Positions 1 through 7,993 of a DNA stretch of 45,886 nucleotides are shown piece after piece (the first letter of the stretch is position 1; each line of letters opens with the position of its first letter). The notes under the pieces were generated by a model. It had not been told where the DNA came from. It ran no database searches and worked only from the letters and a program-made list of their open reading frames with translations. The position numbers were made by a program, and so were the translations under genes. The stretch is from contig NZ_FWER01000046.1 in assembly GCF_900169785.1 (NCBI RefSeq), positions 1 to 45,886 of the forward strand. The letters run 5' to 3'. This DNA is from Rhizobium sullae (GTDB lineage Bacteria > Pseudomonadota > Alphaproteobacteria > Rhizobiales > Rhizobiaceae).

Positions 1-73
1 GCCAACCATCACTAACCCTCCTGCCGTTCCAACAGAAGCAATATATAATGAGGCTTACTTCAGTTCCAGGTGA

Positions 74-352
74 CTAGATCGGGCGCGCTCCTTTGCAAGC
101 GCGACTAATCATTTCCTGCTCGAAGGTGGTGACGACGGTAGCCCCAAGAACGCGGGCGACCTGTCGGTGCCGCTCCTCGTCATTCATGGAACTTCCGACC
201 CGATATTTCCAATCGCTCATGGCGAAGCTCTCGTCCGAGCGGTTTCCGGCTCGACGCTGCAACGCGTCGAGGGCGGCGCTCATGAGCTTCACAGAGAAGA
301 TTGGCCGCAGATCGTTAGCGCGATCGTTTCACATACCGGAAACCGGCAATAA
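74..352 (+). pseudogene. C-terminal remnant of an alpha/beta hydrolase
   Basis: The frame is open from just after a TGA at 71-73 to TAA at 350-352. From about base 110 it reads as the last part of an alpha/beta hydrolase: an acidic loop (LLEGGDDGSP), a beta strand entering the acid turn (PLLVIHGTSDPIFP) and a late catalytic-His region (VEGGAHELH). The nucleophile elbow and the N-terminal two thirds are missing, and the frame is closed upstream by a stop rather than running off the window. The sequence upstream of 110 no longer looks like the family. This is therefore most likely a decayed gene; a GTG at 167 could still give a 61-residue peptide. It lies convergent to purB with 12 bases between them. 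Confidence 0.6.
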
Positions 353-364
353 AGCGCTCCGTGG

Positions 365-1666
365 TTAGCCGAAAACGCGCTTGAAGATAGTGTCCACATG
401 TTTGGTATGGTAGCCAAGGTCGAACTTCTCGCGGAGATCTTCTTCGGACAGTGCTGCACGGACTTCCTGGTCGGCGAGTAGTTCTTCGAGAAAGTCCATG
501 CCCTGTTCCCAGACCTTCATGGCGTTGCGCTGCACGAGGCGATAGGCGTCCTCGCGGGAAACGCCCGCCTGGGTAAGGGCCAGAAGAACCCGCTGCGAAT
601 GGACGAGGCCGCGGAACTTGTTGAGGTTCTTCTCCATGTTTTCGGGGTAAATCACGAGCTTTTCGACGACGCCGGCCAGGCGGTTCAGGGCAAAATCCAG
701 CGTAATCGTTGTATCCGGGCCGATGGCGCGCTCGACGCTCGAGTGGCTGATATCGCGCTCGTGCCAGAGTGCGACGTTCTCCAGTGCCGGAACGACTGAC
801 ATGCGCACCAGGCGGGCAAGGCCGGTCAGGTTTTCGGTGAGAACCGGATTGCGCTTGTGCGGCATAGCGGACGAGCCCTTCTGGCCCGGCGAGAAGAATT
901 CCTCGGCTTCCAGAACCTCGGTGCGCTGCATGTGGCGGATTTCGATCGCAACGTTCTCGATCGACGAGGCGATGACGCCGAGCGTGGCGAAGAACATCGC
1001 ATGGCGGTCGCGGGGAATGACCTGGGTCGAAACCGGCTCGGGCGTGAGGCCGAGCTTGGCGCAGACATGCTCCTCGACGCGCGGGTCGATATTGGCGAAG
1101 GTGCCGACTGCTCCGGAGATGGCACCGGTGGCAATCTCGGCGCGCGCCGCAACGAGGCGGGCGCGGTTGCGGTTCATCTCGGCATAGAAGCGGGCAAGGG
1201 TTAGCCCCATGGTGGTCGGCTCGGCGTGGATACCGTGGCTGCGGCCGATGCGGACCGTGTCCTTGTGCTCGAAGGCACGCGTCTTGAGCGCGGCGAGCAC
1301 GCGGTCCATGCCGGCAAGCAAAATGTCGGCGGCGCGCACCAGCTGGATGTTGAGCGTGGTGTCGAGCACGTCGGACGAGGTCATCCCCTGATGGACGAAG
1401 CGGCTGTCAGGCCCAACGAATTCGGCAAGGTGCGTCAGGAAGGCGATGACGTCATGTTTGGTGACCGCTTCGATCTCGTCGATCCTGGCGACGTCGAACC
1501 TTGCAGCCCCTCCCTTTTCCCAGATCGTCTTTGCTGCGTCCTTCGGAATGACGCCGAGTTCGGCCAGCGCGTCGCAGGCATGCGCTTCGATCTCGAACCA
1601 AATGCGGAACTTGGTTTCGGGCGACCAGATGGCGACCATCTCTGGGCGGGAGTAACGCGGGATCAT
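365..1666 (-). CDS. purB: adenylosuccinate lyase
   Basis: PurB removes fumarate from SAICAR in de novo purine synthesis and from adenylosuccinate in AMP synthesis, in the cytoplasm. The 433-residue product has the usual family length. Visible motifs are the catalytic-His segment GRSHGIHAEPTT at about residues 141-152 and the fumarase/aspartase superfamily signature GSSAMPHKRNP at about 264-274, whose flexible loop holds the catalytic Ser. The N-terminus MIPRYSRPEM is typical of alphaproteobacterial and Bacillus-type PurB. It is the last gene of a minus-strand run rpe, membrane protein, purB, with 64 bases after the membrane protein, so co-transcription is possible. No purine riboswitch or other operator was seen. 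Confidence 0.97.
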   Translation of the reverse strand: MIPRYSRPEMVAIWSPETKFRIWFEIEAHACDALAELGVIPKDAAKTIWEKGGAARFDVARIDEIEAVTKHDVIAFLTHLAEFVGPDSRFVHQGMTSSDVLDTTLNIQLVRAADILLAGMDRVLAALKTRAFEHKDTVRIGRSHGIHAEPTTMGLTLARFYAEMNRNRARLVAARAEIATGAISGAVGTFANIDPRVEEHVCAKLGLTPEPVSTQVIPRDRHAMFFATLGVIASSIENVAIEIRHMQRTEVLEAEEFFSPGQKGSSAMPHKRNPVLTENLTGLARLVRMSVVPALENVALWHERDISHSSVERAIGPDTTITLDFALNRLAGVVEKLVIYPENMEKNLNKFRGLVHSQRVLLALTQAGVSREDAYRLVQRNAMKVWEQGMDFLEELLADQEVRAALSEEDLREKFDLGYHTKHVDTIFKRVFG

Positions 1667-1730
1667 GGCTCACTGCTTTCGTTGCGAGGAAGACTTTCTG
1701 GCGCCCCTGTAGCAAAGACGCGCGGTAATC

Positions 1731-2216
1731 TCAACGCATGCGTTTCGCAAGCGCGTAGCTGGTTACAAGCAGGCAGACCAGGCCAAACGGCAAGAAGAGC
1801 CGCAGACCGAGCACGAGGAACTGATAGACGGCGTTCGCGCCGGTAAAGATGAGCTGATAGGTCCAGATGAGGCTCCCGAACGGCGCGTGCCAGCGCGAAT
1901 AGAAAATGCGGTAGTCCATGGAAAAGAGGAATGCCGTCATCAGCATCGTGCCTGCCGTCAGGCAGACGAAGAAGGCGGCAAAGCGCGTTTCGATCCGCCG
2001 CCGATAAGCAAAGAAGCGGGCAATCGGCAACATGAAGGGCCAGGAGAGAAGTCCACCCGCAAAATAGAGACGCGCCAGTTCGATCGCGTGGCCCGTCTCG
2101 AAGCGGTTGCGCATGTAAAGCGTCGTCATCGCCGAGGCCATCATCATGAGGCCCCAAAGCGCCGCGCCGCCAAACAGCTCGAAATAGGGTGGTCTGGCAG
2201 CGCGTATCCGTTCCAT
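1731..2216 (-). CDS. small integral membrane protein of unknown function
   Basis: The 161-residue product is strongly hydrophobic, with about four predicted membrane helices (near residues 15-32, 47-65, 82-100 and 130-152) separated by basic loops. I do not recognise the family. The open frame continues further upstream, but that part overlaps rpe in another frame and reads as Arg/Ser-rich shadow sequence, so the ATG at 2216, giving MERIRAARPPYFELF, is chosen. It starts 16 bases after the rpe stop and precedes purB on the same strand, so it probably belongs to that transcript. A membrane role is all that the sequence supports. Confidence 0.8.
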   Translation of the reverse strand: MERIRAARPPYFELFGGAALWGLMMMASAMTTLYMRNRFETGHAIELARLYFAGGLLSWPFMLPIARFFAYRRRIETRFAAFFVCLTAGTMLMTAFLFSMDYRIFYSRWHAPFGSLIWTYQLIFTGANAVYQFLVLGLRLFLPFGLVCLLVTSYALAKRMR

Positions 2217-2232
2217 TGTCAGGGATGTAATC

Positions 2233-2910
2233 TCATGCGCGCCCGGCCTCGGCAGCGCTTCGCAGGTCGCTGATGGCCTTGCGGTAGGCGTCGACCGAGC
2301 CACCCTTGAAGATCGCCGAGCCAGCAACGAGCACATTGCCGCCCGCCTTGCCGACGATCGGCGCGGTCTCGACCGTGACGCCGCCGTCGACCTCAAGCTC
2401 GATCGGCCTGTCACCGATCAGGGATTTCGCGGCGGCAATCTTCCCGGCCATCGCGGGAATGAATTTCTGGCCGCCGAAGCCGGGGTTCACCGACATGATG
2501 AGGATGAGGTCGACGTCGTCGAGAACATTTTCGATCGCCGACAGCGGCGTTGCCGGATTGATCGTCACGCCGGCCCTCTTGCCGAGATTGCGGATCGTCT
2601 GCAGCGAGCGGTGAAGATGCGGACCTGCCTCGGCATGGACCGTGATGCGGTCGCAGCCGGCCTTGGCGAAGGCCTCCAGATAGGGATCAGCCGGCGAGAT
2701 CATCAGGTGGCAGTCGAAGGTTGCGTCCGTATAGGAGCGCAACGATTTGATGACGTCGGCGCCGAAGGAGATGTTCGGCACGAAATGGCCGTCCATGACG
2801 TCGAGGTGGATCCAGTCGGCGCCTGCTGCCGTGACGTCGCGCACTTCCTGTCCGAGCTTGGCAAAATCCGCAGCCAAGATGGAGGGGGCGATCCGGATTG
2901 GCAGGGTCAT
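2233..2910 (-). CDS. rpe: ribulose-phosphate 3-epimerase
   Basis: This enzyme interconverts ribulose-5-phosphate and xylulose-5-phosphate in the pentose phosphate pathway. The 225-residue TIM barrel shows the standard motifs: IAPSILAADFAKLG at the N-terminus, WIHLDVMDGHFVPN carrying metal-binding His and catalytic Asp residues, CHLMI, the flexible loop SVNPGFGGQKFI, EVDGGV with the second catalytic Asp, and the phosphate-binding AGSAIF. A GTG at 2922 would add four residues, but the ATG at 2910 is preferred because GAGGAG lies 11 bases upstream. It lies 99 bases downstream of the binding-protein gene on the same strand and 16 bases ahead of the small membrane protein. Confidence 0.97.
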   Translation of the reverse strand: MTLPIRIAPSILAADFAKLGQEVRDVTAAGADWIHLDVMDGHFVPNISFGADVIKSLRSYTDATFDCHLMISPADPYLEAFAKAGCDRITVHAEAGPHLHRSLQTIRNLGKRAGVTINPATPLSAIENVLDDVDLILIMSVNPGFGGQKFIPAMAGKIAAAKSLIGDRPIELEVDGGVTVETAPIVGKAGGNVLVAGSAIFKGGSVDAYRKAISDLRSAAEAGRA

Positions 2911-3009
2911 GGTACTTCTCACTCCTCGGGAATTCGCGGCGGTTTAGCAGGACACGGGCGAACGGGCAACAGCATGGCGCGCACCCGTAAACTCTGCGTA
3001 AATGGCATT

Positions 3010-4083
3010 CTAATCTCCGGGCGCGGCGAACGTGCCGCGGCGCCATTCCAGCAGCCTGTAAGGGTTCTCCGAAAGCTCGTGGCCGGCGGTGAACGTCAGA
3101 TCGCCGATCGGCGTATAGAACGTCGTCCCGACGAGTTTTTCCGCCACCGTCTCTCCTTCCGCCGTGGCAGTCGTTGCCGCCTGCTGCGCGATGGCTGCTG
3201 CTGCGACTGCCGGCAGGACATAGCCTTCAGGCTCGATGCCTTGCGCCCGCAATGCTGCCGCTGCGGCTTGTGCGGGCCGCAAAGTGTCGAATTCCGGCAT
3301 GGTGACCGCACGCACGCCGTCTGGAAGCGGCAGCGGCTGATTTGCCGCCCGCATGGCATCTCCGCCCAGAATATCGAGCGGAATCTTCTCCGCTGCGGCG
3401 TCTCGAGCGATGACAGCGACGTCGGCGCGGTCGCCGCCGATGAAAACCTTGGTGGCACCGGCCTTCCTCAGGCGGCGGACGAGGGCGATCTGCTGGTCTT
3501 GACCCGGCCGATAGGTATCCGTAAAGACGGGCTTCAGCCCTTTTTCCTCAAGCGCATTCCGGACGGCCTCGGTCAGTTCGCGGCCATGGATGGTGCCGTC
3601 CTCTATGAGGGCTATCGGGGCTGCCTCCCAGTCGTTGAGGATCGCTTCGATGATGCGTGCGGCTTCGGCGCCATCGGCTGGCGCCAGGCGAAACAGCGGC
3701 CAGCCGTTTTTCAATGCATCCTCCATCAGAATGCGGGCGCGCACCGAGACGGTGATCGCCGGGATGTTCGCATCCTTGAGCTTGGGCAGTACGCTTTCCA
3801 GCGTCTCGCTGCAGAGAAAACCGATCGCGACCTGCACCTTGGCGTTCACCAGCGCATCGGCAATCGCGGCACTACTGTTTTCCTCGCAGGGCTCATTGAT
3901 CGCGACGACAGTGTTGCCATCCTTGGTGATCTGATAGCTCGCCCCGGCGAAAACCTGCGCGCCGAGCTGCTGCAGGCTGCCTCCCTGGGGAGCGACAACG
4001 CCGATCGTAACACCCGTGGCATGGCTTGCGGCGGCTGCCAGAAACAGCATCGAAAAAGCCGCTATGCCACGCAGAATATTCAT
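3010..4083 (-). CDS. periplasmic ABC-type substrate-binding protein (branched-chain amino acid/Peripla_BP_6 type)
   Basis: The 357-residue product begins with a signal peptide (MNILRGIAAFSMLFLAAAAS, cleavage near SHA-TG) and then reads VTIGVVAPQGGSLQQLG, the start of a LivK-like type I periplasmic binding fold. Further support comes from the NEPCEENSSAA segment, a central hinge and GGDAMRAAN, which fit Peripla_BP_6 proteins. Ligand is not evident. No permease or ATPase gene lies beside it, so it is an orphan binding protein or one that serves a transporter elsewhere. The ATG at 4083 is preferred over 4113 because the signal peptide begins there. It is divergent from the flavin reductase, and the 173 bases between should hold both promoters. 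Confidence 0.85.
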   Translation of the reverse strand: MNILRGIAAFSMLFLAAAASHATGVTIGVVAPQGGSLQQLGAQVFAGASYQITKDGNTVVAINEPCEENSSAAIADALVNAKVQVAIGFLCSETLESVLPKLKDANIPAITVSVRARILMEDALKNGWPLFRLAPADGAEAARIIEAILNDWEAAPIALIEDGTIHGRELTEAVRNALEEKGLKPVFTDTYRPGQDQQIALVRRLRKAGATKVFIGGDRADVAVIARDAAAEKIPLDILGGDAMRAANQPLPLPDGVRAVTMPEFDTLRPAQAAAAALRAQGIEPEGYVLPAVAAAAIAQQAATTATAEGETVAEKLVGTTFYTPIGDLTFTAGHELSENPYRLLEWRRGTFAAPGD

Positions 4084-4256
4084 GAAAATCGCCGTTTCCC
4101 TGTCGCCCTCCATGCCCTTTTAGCTGCCCGGCGGCAATCGTCAAAGAAAAACAGGCCGAATGCGCCGCATTTCGTCGGCTTCATTGTAGAAAAGGTAACC
4201 GATGGCATCCATATTAGCGGCACGAGAATAGGCGGCGCGGCCGCAGGAGACCGCAT

Positions 4257-4751
4257 TTGTTGAACAGGCAGCCGATCGATCCGCAGCTTTATCGCGATGC
4301 CATGAGCCGTTTCGGCGGTCATGTGCAGCTTGTGACAACGGTGCTTGGCGAGACACGCCGCGGCGTGACGATCACCGCTGCCTGCTCGGTATCAGACGAT
4401 CCTGCCTGCGTGCTCGTCTGCCTGAACAACAGCAACCCGAAGAACGACATTTTTTTCCAGAGCGGGATTTTTGCGCTGAATACGCTTGGCGCGCATCACC
4501 AGGCGCTCGCCGACGCCTTTTCGGGACGTGCGCCGATGAGCAATGACGAACGATTTGCGAGCGGCAGGTTCGAGAAGCTGGTCACCGGCGCGCCCGTGCT
4601 CTGGGATTCCCTCGCCTCCTTCGATTGCAAGGTCATGGAAATCAAGGAGATGTCGACTCACCACATCATCTTCGGCGAGGTCGTGGCCGTGCGTTTCAAC
4701 GAAACAAAGCCGGCGCTGCTCTATATGAACCGGGACTACCACGCGCTATAA
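4257..4751 (+). CDS. flavin reductase domain protein
   Basis: The 164-residue protein matches the flavin reductase-like (HpaC/RutF type) fold, which binds FMN or FAD and uses NAD(P)H to supply reduced flavin to a partner oxygenase or reductase. Visible features are FGGHVQLVTT at about residues 18-27, RRGVTITAACSVSDDP around the flavin phosphate site, CLNNSNPKNDIF, FALNTLGAHHQALADAFSG, and the late HHIIFGEVVAVRF strand. Translation probably starts at TTG 4257, which has AGGAGA six bases upstream; no ATG start fits. It precedes the MoxR ATPase by only 20 bases on the same strand, so it may lead the molybdenum-enzyme maturation operon. Its partner enzyme cannot be read from the sequence. Confidence 0.85.
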   Translation: MLNRQPIDPQLYRDAMSRFGGHVQLVTTVLGETRRGVTITAACSVSDDPACVLVCLNNSNPKNDIFFQSGIFALNTLGAHHQALADAFSGRAPMSNDERFASGRFEKLVTGAPVLWDSLASFDCKVMEIKEMSTHHIIFGEVVAVRFNETKPALLYMNRDYHAL

Positions 4752-4771
4752 CTCCCTAAAAGGGAGGAGCT

Positions 4772-5695
4772 ATGCCCGATCATCCGCAGCAGCCCGCGTC
4801 TATCGACGAGACGATCGCCATGCTGGCAGGCGAGGATTATCTCGCGGGCCGGTCGCTGGCGACGGTGCTCTTTCTCGCCCTGAAGATGAAACGGCCGCTG
4901 TTTCTCGAAGGAGAGGCCGGCGTCGGGAAGACCGAGATCGCAAAGGTGCTTTCGAAAGCGCTCGACCGGCCGCTGATCCGGCTGCAATGCTACGAAGGCC
5001 TCGATATCGCATCCGCCGTCTACGAGTGGAACTATCCGGCGCAGATGCTGGAGATCCGGCTTGCGGAAGCTTCCGGGTTGACGGATCGCAGCCGCATCGA
5101 ATCCGATATCTTTTCCGAGCGCTACCTTATCCGCCGCCCGGTGTTGCAGGCACTTTCGTCCGCAGACGGTCGCGCGCCGGTCTTCCTGATCGACGAACTC
5201 GATCGCACCGACGAAGCTTTCGAAGCCTTCCTGCTGGAAGTACTCTCGGATTTCCAGGTGACCATCCCCGAACTCGGGACCATCAAGGCCGCCGAGCCGC
5301 CGATCGTCATCATCACGACCAACCGGACGCGCGAGGTACACGATGCGTTGAAGCGCCGCTGCCTCTATCACTGGGTTGATTATCCGGAAGCCGAGCAGGA
5401 ACTCGAAATCATCCACCGGAAGGTGCCGGGCTGCAACGAGGCGCTGTCGCAGCAGATCGTCGCCTATGTGCAGAAGCTGCGCACGCTCGATCTCTTCAAG
5501 AATCCCGGGGTGGCCGAGACGATCGACTGGGCGACGGCGCTCACCGAACTTGACCGTCTGGCGCTTGATCCGGAAACCATTTCCGACACGATCGGTACAC
5601 TTTTGAAATATCAGGACGACATTGCGCGCATCCAGGGCGGCGAGGGCGTGCGGGTGCTGAACGAGGTCAAAGACGAGTTGAGAGCCGCAGGCTAG
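4772..5695 (+). CDS. MoxR/CoxD-type AAA+ ATPase
   Basis: The 307-residue AAA+ ATPase has Walker A GEAGVGKTE at about residues 47-55, Walker B FLIDELDR at about 138-145, a sensor-1-like IITTNRTRE and the arginine-rich KRRCLYHWVDYP. Its length and its VWA partner immediately downstream place it in the MoxR group, with CoxD of carbon monoxide dehydrogenase clusters as the closest characterised type. CoxD-like proteins help assemble the active site of molybdenum hydroxylases; that role here is inferred from the neighbouring xdhC and mobA-like genes. The start ATG follows a strong GGGAGGAG. The gap to the VWA gene is two bases, so translational coupling is likely. Confidence 0.9.
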   Translation: MPDHPQQPASIDETIAMLAGEDYLAGRSLATVLFLALKMKRPLFLEGEAGVGKTEIAKVLSKALDRPLIRLQCYEGLDIASAVYEWNYPAQMLEIRLAEASGLTDRSRIESDIFSERYLIRRPVLQALSSADGRAPVFLIDELDRTDEAFEAFLLEVLSDFQVTIPELGTIKAAEPPIVIITTNRTREVHDALKRRCLYHWVDYPEAEQELEIIHRKVPGCNEALSQQIVAYVQKLRTLDLFKNPGVAETIDWATALTELDRLALDPETISDTIGTLLKYQDDIARIQGGEGVRVLNEVKDELRAAG

Positions 5696-5697
5696 AG

Positions 5698-6960
5698 ATG
5701 GAAACGCAAGCCCCGCACGACAGTATCGCGGTTCCGCCGTTGCCGCTGGGCGAGGGGCGCTTTGCCGACAATATCGTTTTCTTTGCCCGGACGCTTCGCA
5801 AGGCCGGTCTCAAGATCGGTCCGGGTTCCATTGTCGATGCCATCGAAGCGGTCGAGGCAATCGGCATGGGTTCGCGCGAGGAGTTCCACGCGGCGCTCTT
5901 TGCAGTCTTCGTCAAACGTCACGAGGACAAGCCTGTTTTCGACGAAACCTTCAGACTTTTCTGGCGCTCCCGCGATCTGGTGGAGAAGATGATTGCGATG
6001 ATGTCGCCGCGTGCGCCCGACAATCGCGAAAAAGAAAAGGCGAAGGTGGGTGAGACGCGTGCCAGCGATGCGCTTCTCGGCGACCGGCGCGACAATAGAC
6101 CAACTCGCGATGAGCCGGATATCGAAATCGATGCGCGGTTCACCACATCCGGCAACGAAGTCTTTCGCCGGATGGATTTCGCGCAGATGTCGACGGCGGA
6201 AATTGCGTTGGCGAGAAAAGAACTCGCCCGGCTGCAACTGCTGCTCGACAGCGTGCCGACGCGGCGCTTCAGGCAATCGCATGTTCACCGGCAGGTCGAT
6301 CCGCGGGCGACGATGCGCTCGGCGCTGCGCACCGGCGGCTCGCTGATCCTGCCGCGCTATCGCGAACAGAAGGAAATCCAGCCGCCCTTGGTGGTGCTTG
6401 CGGATATTTCGGGCTCGATGAGCCAGTACACCCGCATCTTCCTGCATTTCCTGCATGTGCTGACGGAAAGCAGGCGCCGCGTTCACACATTTCTTTTTGG
6501 AACGCGGCTCACCAACGTCACGCGGCAGATGCGCCACAAGGATGCGGACCAAGCCTTGGACGAATGTGCTAGCGCCGTGAAGGACTGGTCCGGCGGCACA
6601 CGCATCGGCGAAACGCTGAAGGAATTCAACCGGTTGTGGGCGCGCCGCGTCCTCGGCCAGGGAGCCCTGGTGCTGCTGATCACCGACGGGTTGGAGCGGG
6701 AAGGCATCGAGTTGCTGGCCGAAGAGATGGACCGGCTACACCGATCCTGCCGGCGGCTGATCTGGCTGAACCCGCTTCTGCGCTTCGATGGCTTCGAGCC
6801 GCGGGCTCGCGGCGTTCGCGCCATGCTGCCGCATGTTGACGAATTCCGTCCGGTTCACAATCTATCCTCCTTGAGCGACCTTGCTGTGGCGCTCGGCGCA
6901 GGCAGATCGCCGACACACGATCGGCGGCGTTATCTCGAGAAAATGAAAGGCATGGCATGA
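5698..6960 (+). CDS. VWA domain protein, CoxE type
   Basis: The 420-residue protein has an N-terminal helical part with a charged region (about residues 100-150) and a C-terminal von Willebrand A domain starting near residue 225. The metal-ion-dependent adhesion site is visible as LADISGSMSQ at about 235-244, with GGTRIGETL and LLITDGLERE supplying the later metal-site residues. CoxE proteins act with CoxD-type AAA+ ATPases as a MoxR-VWA chaperone pair. It begins two bases after the ATPase stop and overlaps the next gene by four bases (ATGA), which shows operon membership. No signal peptide is seen, so it is probably cytoplasmic. Confidence 0.92.
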   Translation: METQAPHDSIAVPPLPLGEGRFADNIVFFARTLRKAGLKIGPGSIVDAIEAVEAIGMGSREEFHAALFAVFVKRHEDKPVFDETFRLFWRSRDLVEKMIAMMSPRAPDNREKEKAKVGETRASDALLGDRRDNRPTRDEPDIEIDARFTTSGNEVFRRMDFAQMSTAEIALARKELARLQLLLDSVPTRRFRQSHVHRQVDPRATMRSALRTGGSLILPRYREQKEIQPPLVVLADISGSMSQYTRIFLHFLHVLTESRRRVHTFLFGTRLTNVTRQMRHKDADQALDECASAVKDWSGGTRIGETLKEFNRLWARRVLGQGALVLLITDGLEREGIELLAEEMDRLHRSCRRLIWLNPLLRFDGFEPRARGVRAMLPHVDEFRPVHNLSSLSDLAVALGAGRSPTHDRRRYLEKMKGMA

Positions 6961-7286
6961 GCGAGACGTCTTTCGGCCTCGATCCGCTGATGGCGGCGGA
7001 GGAATGGAAGAAGAGCGGCCGCGACGTGGCGATCGCGACCGTCATCGAAACCTGGGGTTCGGCTCCGCGCCCCGCTGGCAGCCATCTGGTGATCGATGGC
7101 GACGGCAATTTCGAGGGCTCGGTCTCCGGCGGCTGCGTCGAAGGTGCGGTCATCGCCGAGGCGATGGACGTGATCGGCGACGGCAAGGCGAAGATGCTGG
7201 AATTCGGGGTTGCCGACGAGACTGCCTGGCGCGTCGGGCTATCCTGCGGCGGCCGCATCCGCGTCTTTGTCGAAAGGCTCGGCTGA
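6957..7286 (+). CDS. XdhC/CoxI family protein, N-terminal domain only
   Basis: The 109-residue product corresponds to the N-terminal XdhC_CoxI domain. It shows VATVIETWGSAPRPAGSHLV at about residues 23-42, SVSGGCVEGAV and the late LSCGGRIRVFVERL. XdhC-family proteins bind the molybdenum cofactor and help insert its sulfurated form into xanthine dehydrogenase-type enzymes. Most family members carry this domain and a Rossmann-like C-terminal domain in one chain; here the chain ends cleanly and the second domain is encoded by the next gene. The start overlaps the VWA stop by four bases, and the stop TGA shares its last base with the next ATG. Confidence 0.9.
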   Translation: MSETSFGLDPLMAAEEWKKSGRDVAIATVIETWGSAPRPAGSHLVIDGDGNFEGSVSGGCVEGAVIAEAMDVIGDGKAKMLEFGVADETAWRVGLSCGGRIRVFVERLG

Positions 7287-7993
7287 TGGACATTGCCAAT
7301 CTGGAGCGCCTGAACGCCGCCCGCCGGGCGCGCAAGGCCGTGATGCTGGTTACGGACCTGGAGCGTGGAACGGATCGTGTGATCCTCGAAGGCGGGCCTG
7401 TCGATGGCGCGCTCGGTGATGCGGTGGCGGCGGCATTCCGCTCTGGCAAGTCCGCCACTTGCGAGATCGATGGCGGCAGATACTTTCTCAACGTGCATCT
7501 GCCGCCGGCGCATATCGTCATCATCGGGGCAGTGCATATCAGCCAGGTCCTGGCGCAGATGGCGGCGCTTGCCGGCTTCGACGTCCGCATCATCGATCCG
7601 CGGACTGCCTTTGCAACGCCGGAGCGTTTCGCCGGGACGGACCTGACGGCTGATTGGCCGATCGATGTCCTGAAGGACCGTCCACTCGATGCCTACACGG
7701 CCGTCGTCGCGGTCACGCACGATCCGAAGATCGACGACTTCCCGATTGCCGAGGCGCTTCGGACCGGCTGCTTCTATATCGGCGCGCTCGGCAGCCGCAA
7801 GACCCACGGCTCGCGTCTCGATCGGCTGAAGAAGGAAGGTTTTTCCGACGGCGAGCTGGCCCGGATCAAGGGCCCGATCGGGCTTGATATCGGCGCCTCC
7901 AGCCCGGCGGAGATCGCCGTCGCGGTTCTTGGGCAGATCATCCAGGCACTGCGCTCGCGCGACATCACGTCTCCGAAAGGCGACAAGGCATGA
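7286..7993 (+). CDS. XdhC family protein, Rossmann-like C-terminal domain
   Basis: This 235-residue product carries an N-terminal segment of about 70 residues and then the XdhC C-terminal Rossmann-like domain. That domain is seen as HIVIIGAVHISQVLAQMAAL at about residues 74-93, the acidic strand end VRIIDPR, the segment TAVVAVTHDPKID, FYIGALGSRKTHGSRLDRL and the closing GPIGLDIGASSPAEIAVAVL. With the preceding gene it makes a split XdhC. Start ATG 7286 overlaps the upstream TGA by one base; a longer frame upstream is only a shadow of the neighbour. It overlaps the next gene by four bases. Molybdenum cofactor handling for a hydroxylase is inferred from the family. Confidence 0.92.
   Translation: MDIANLERLNAARRARKAVMLVTDLERGTDRVILEGGPVDGALGDAVAAAFRSGKSATCEIDGGRYFLNVHLPPAHIVIIGAVHISQVLAQMAALAGFDVRIIDPRTAFATPERFAGTDLTADWPIDVLKDRPLDAYTAVVAVTHDPKIDDFPIAEALRTGCFYIGALGSRKTHGSRLDRLKKEGFSDGELARIKGPIGLDIGASSPAEIAVAVLGQIIQALRSRDITSPKGDKA

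Noticed and set aside
2611..4263. 550-residue plus-strand open frame opposite rpe and the binding-protein gene
   Set aside because: It runs antisense across two well-recognised genes and has high Arg/Gly/His content and no family motif; a codon-bias shadow in high-GC DNA.
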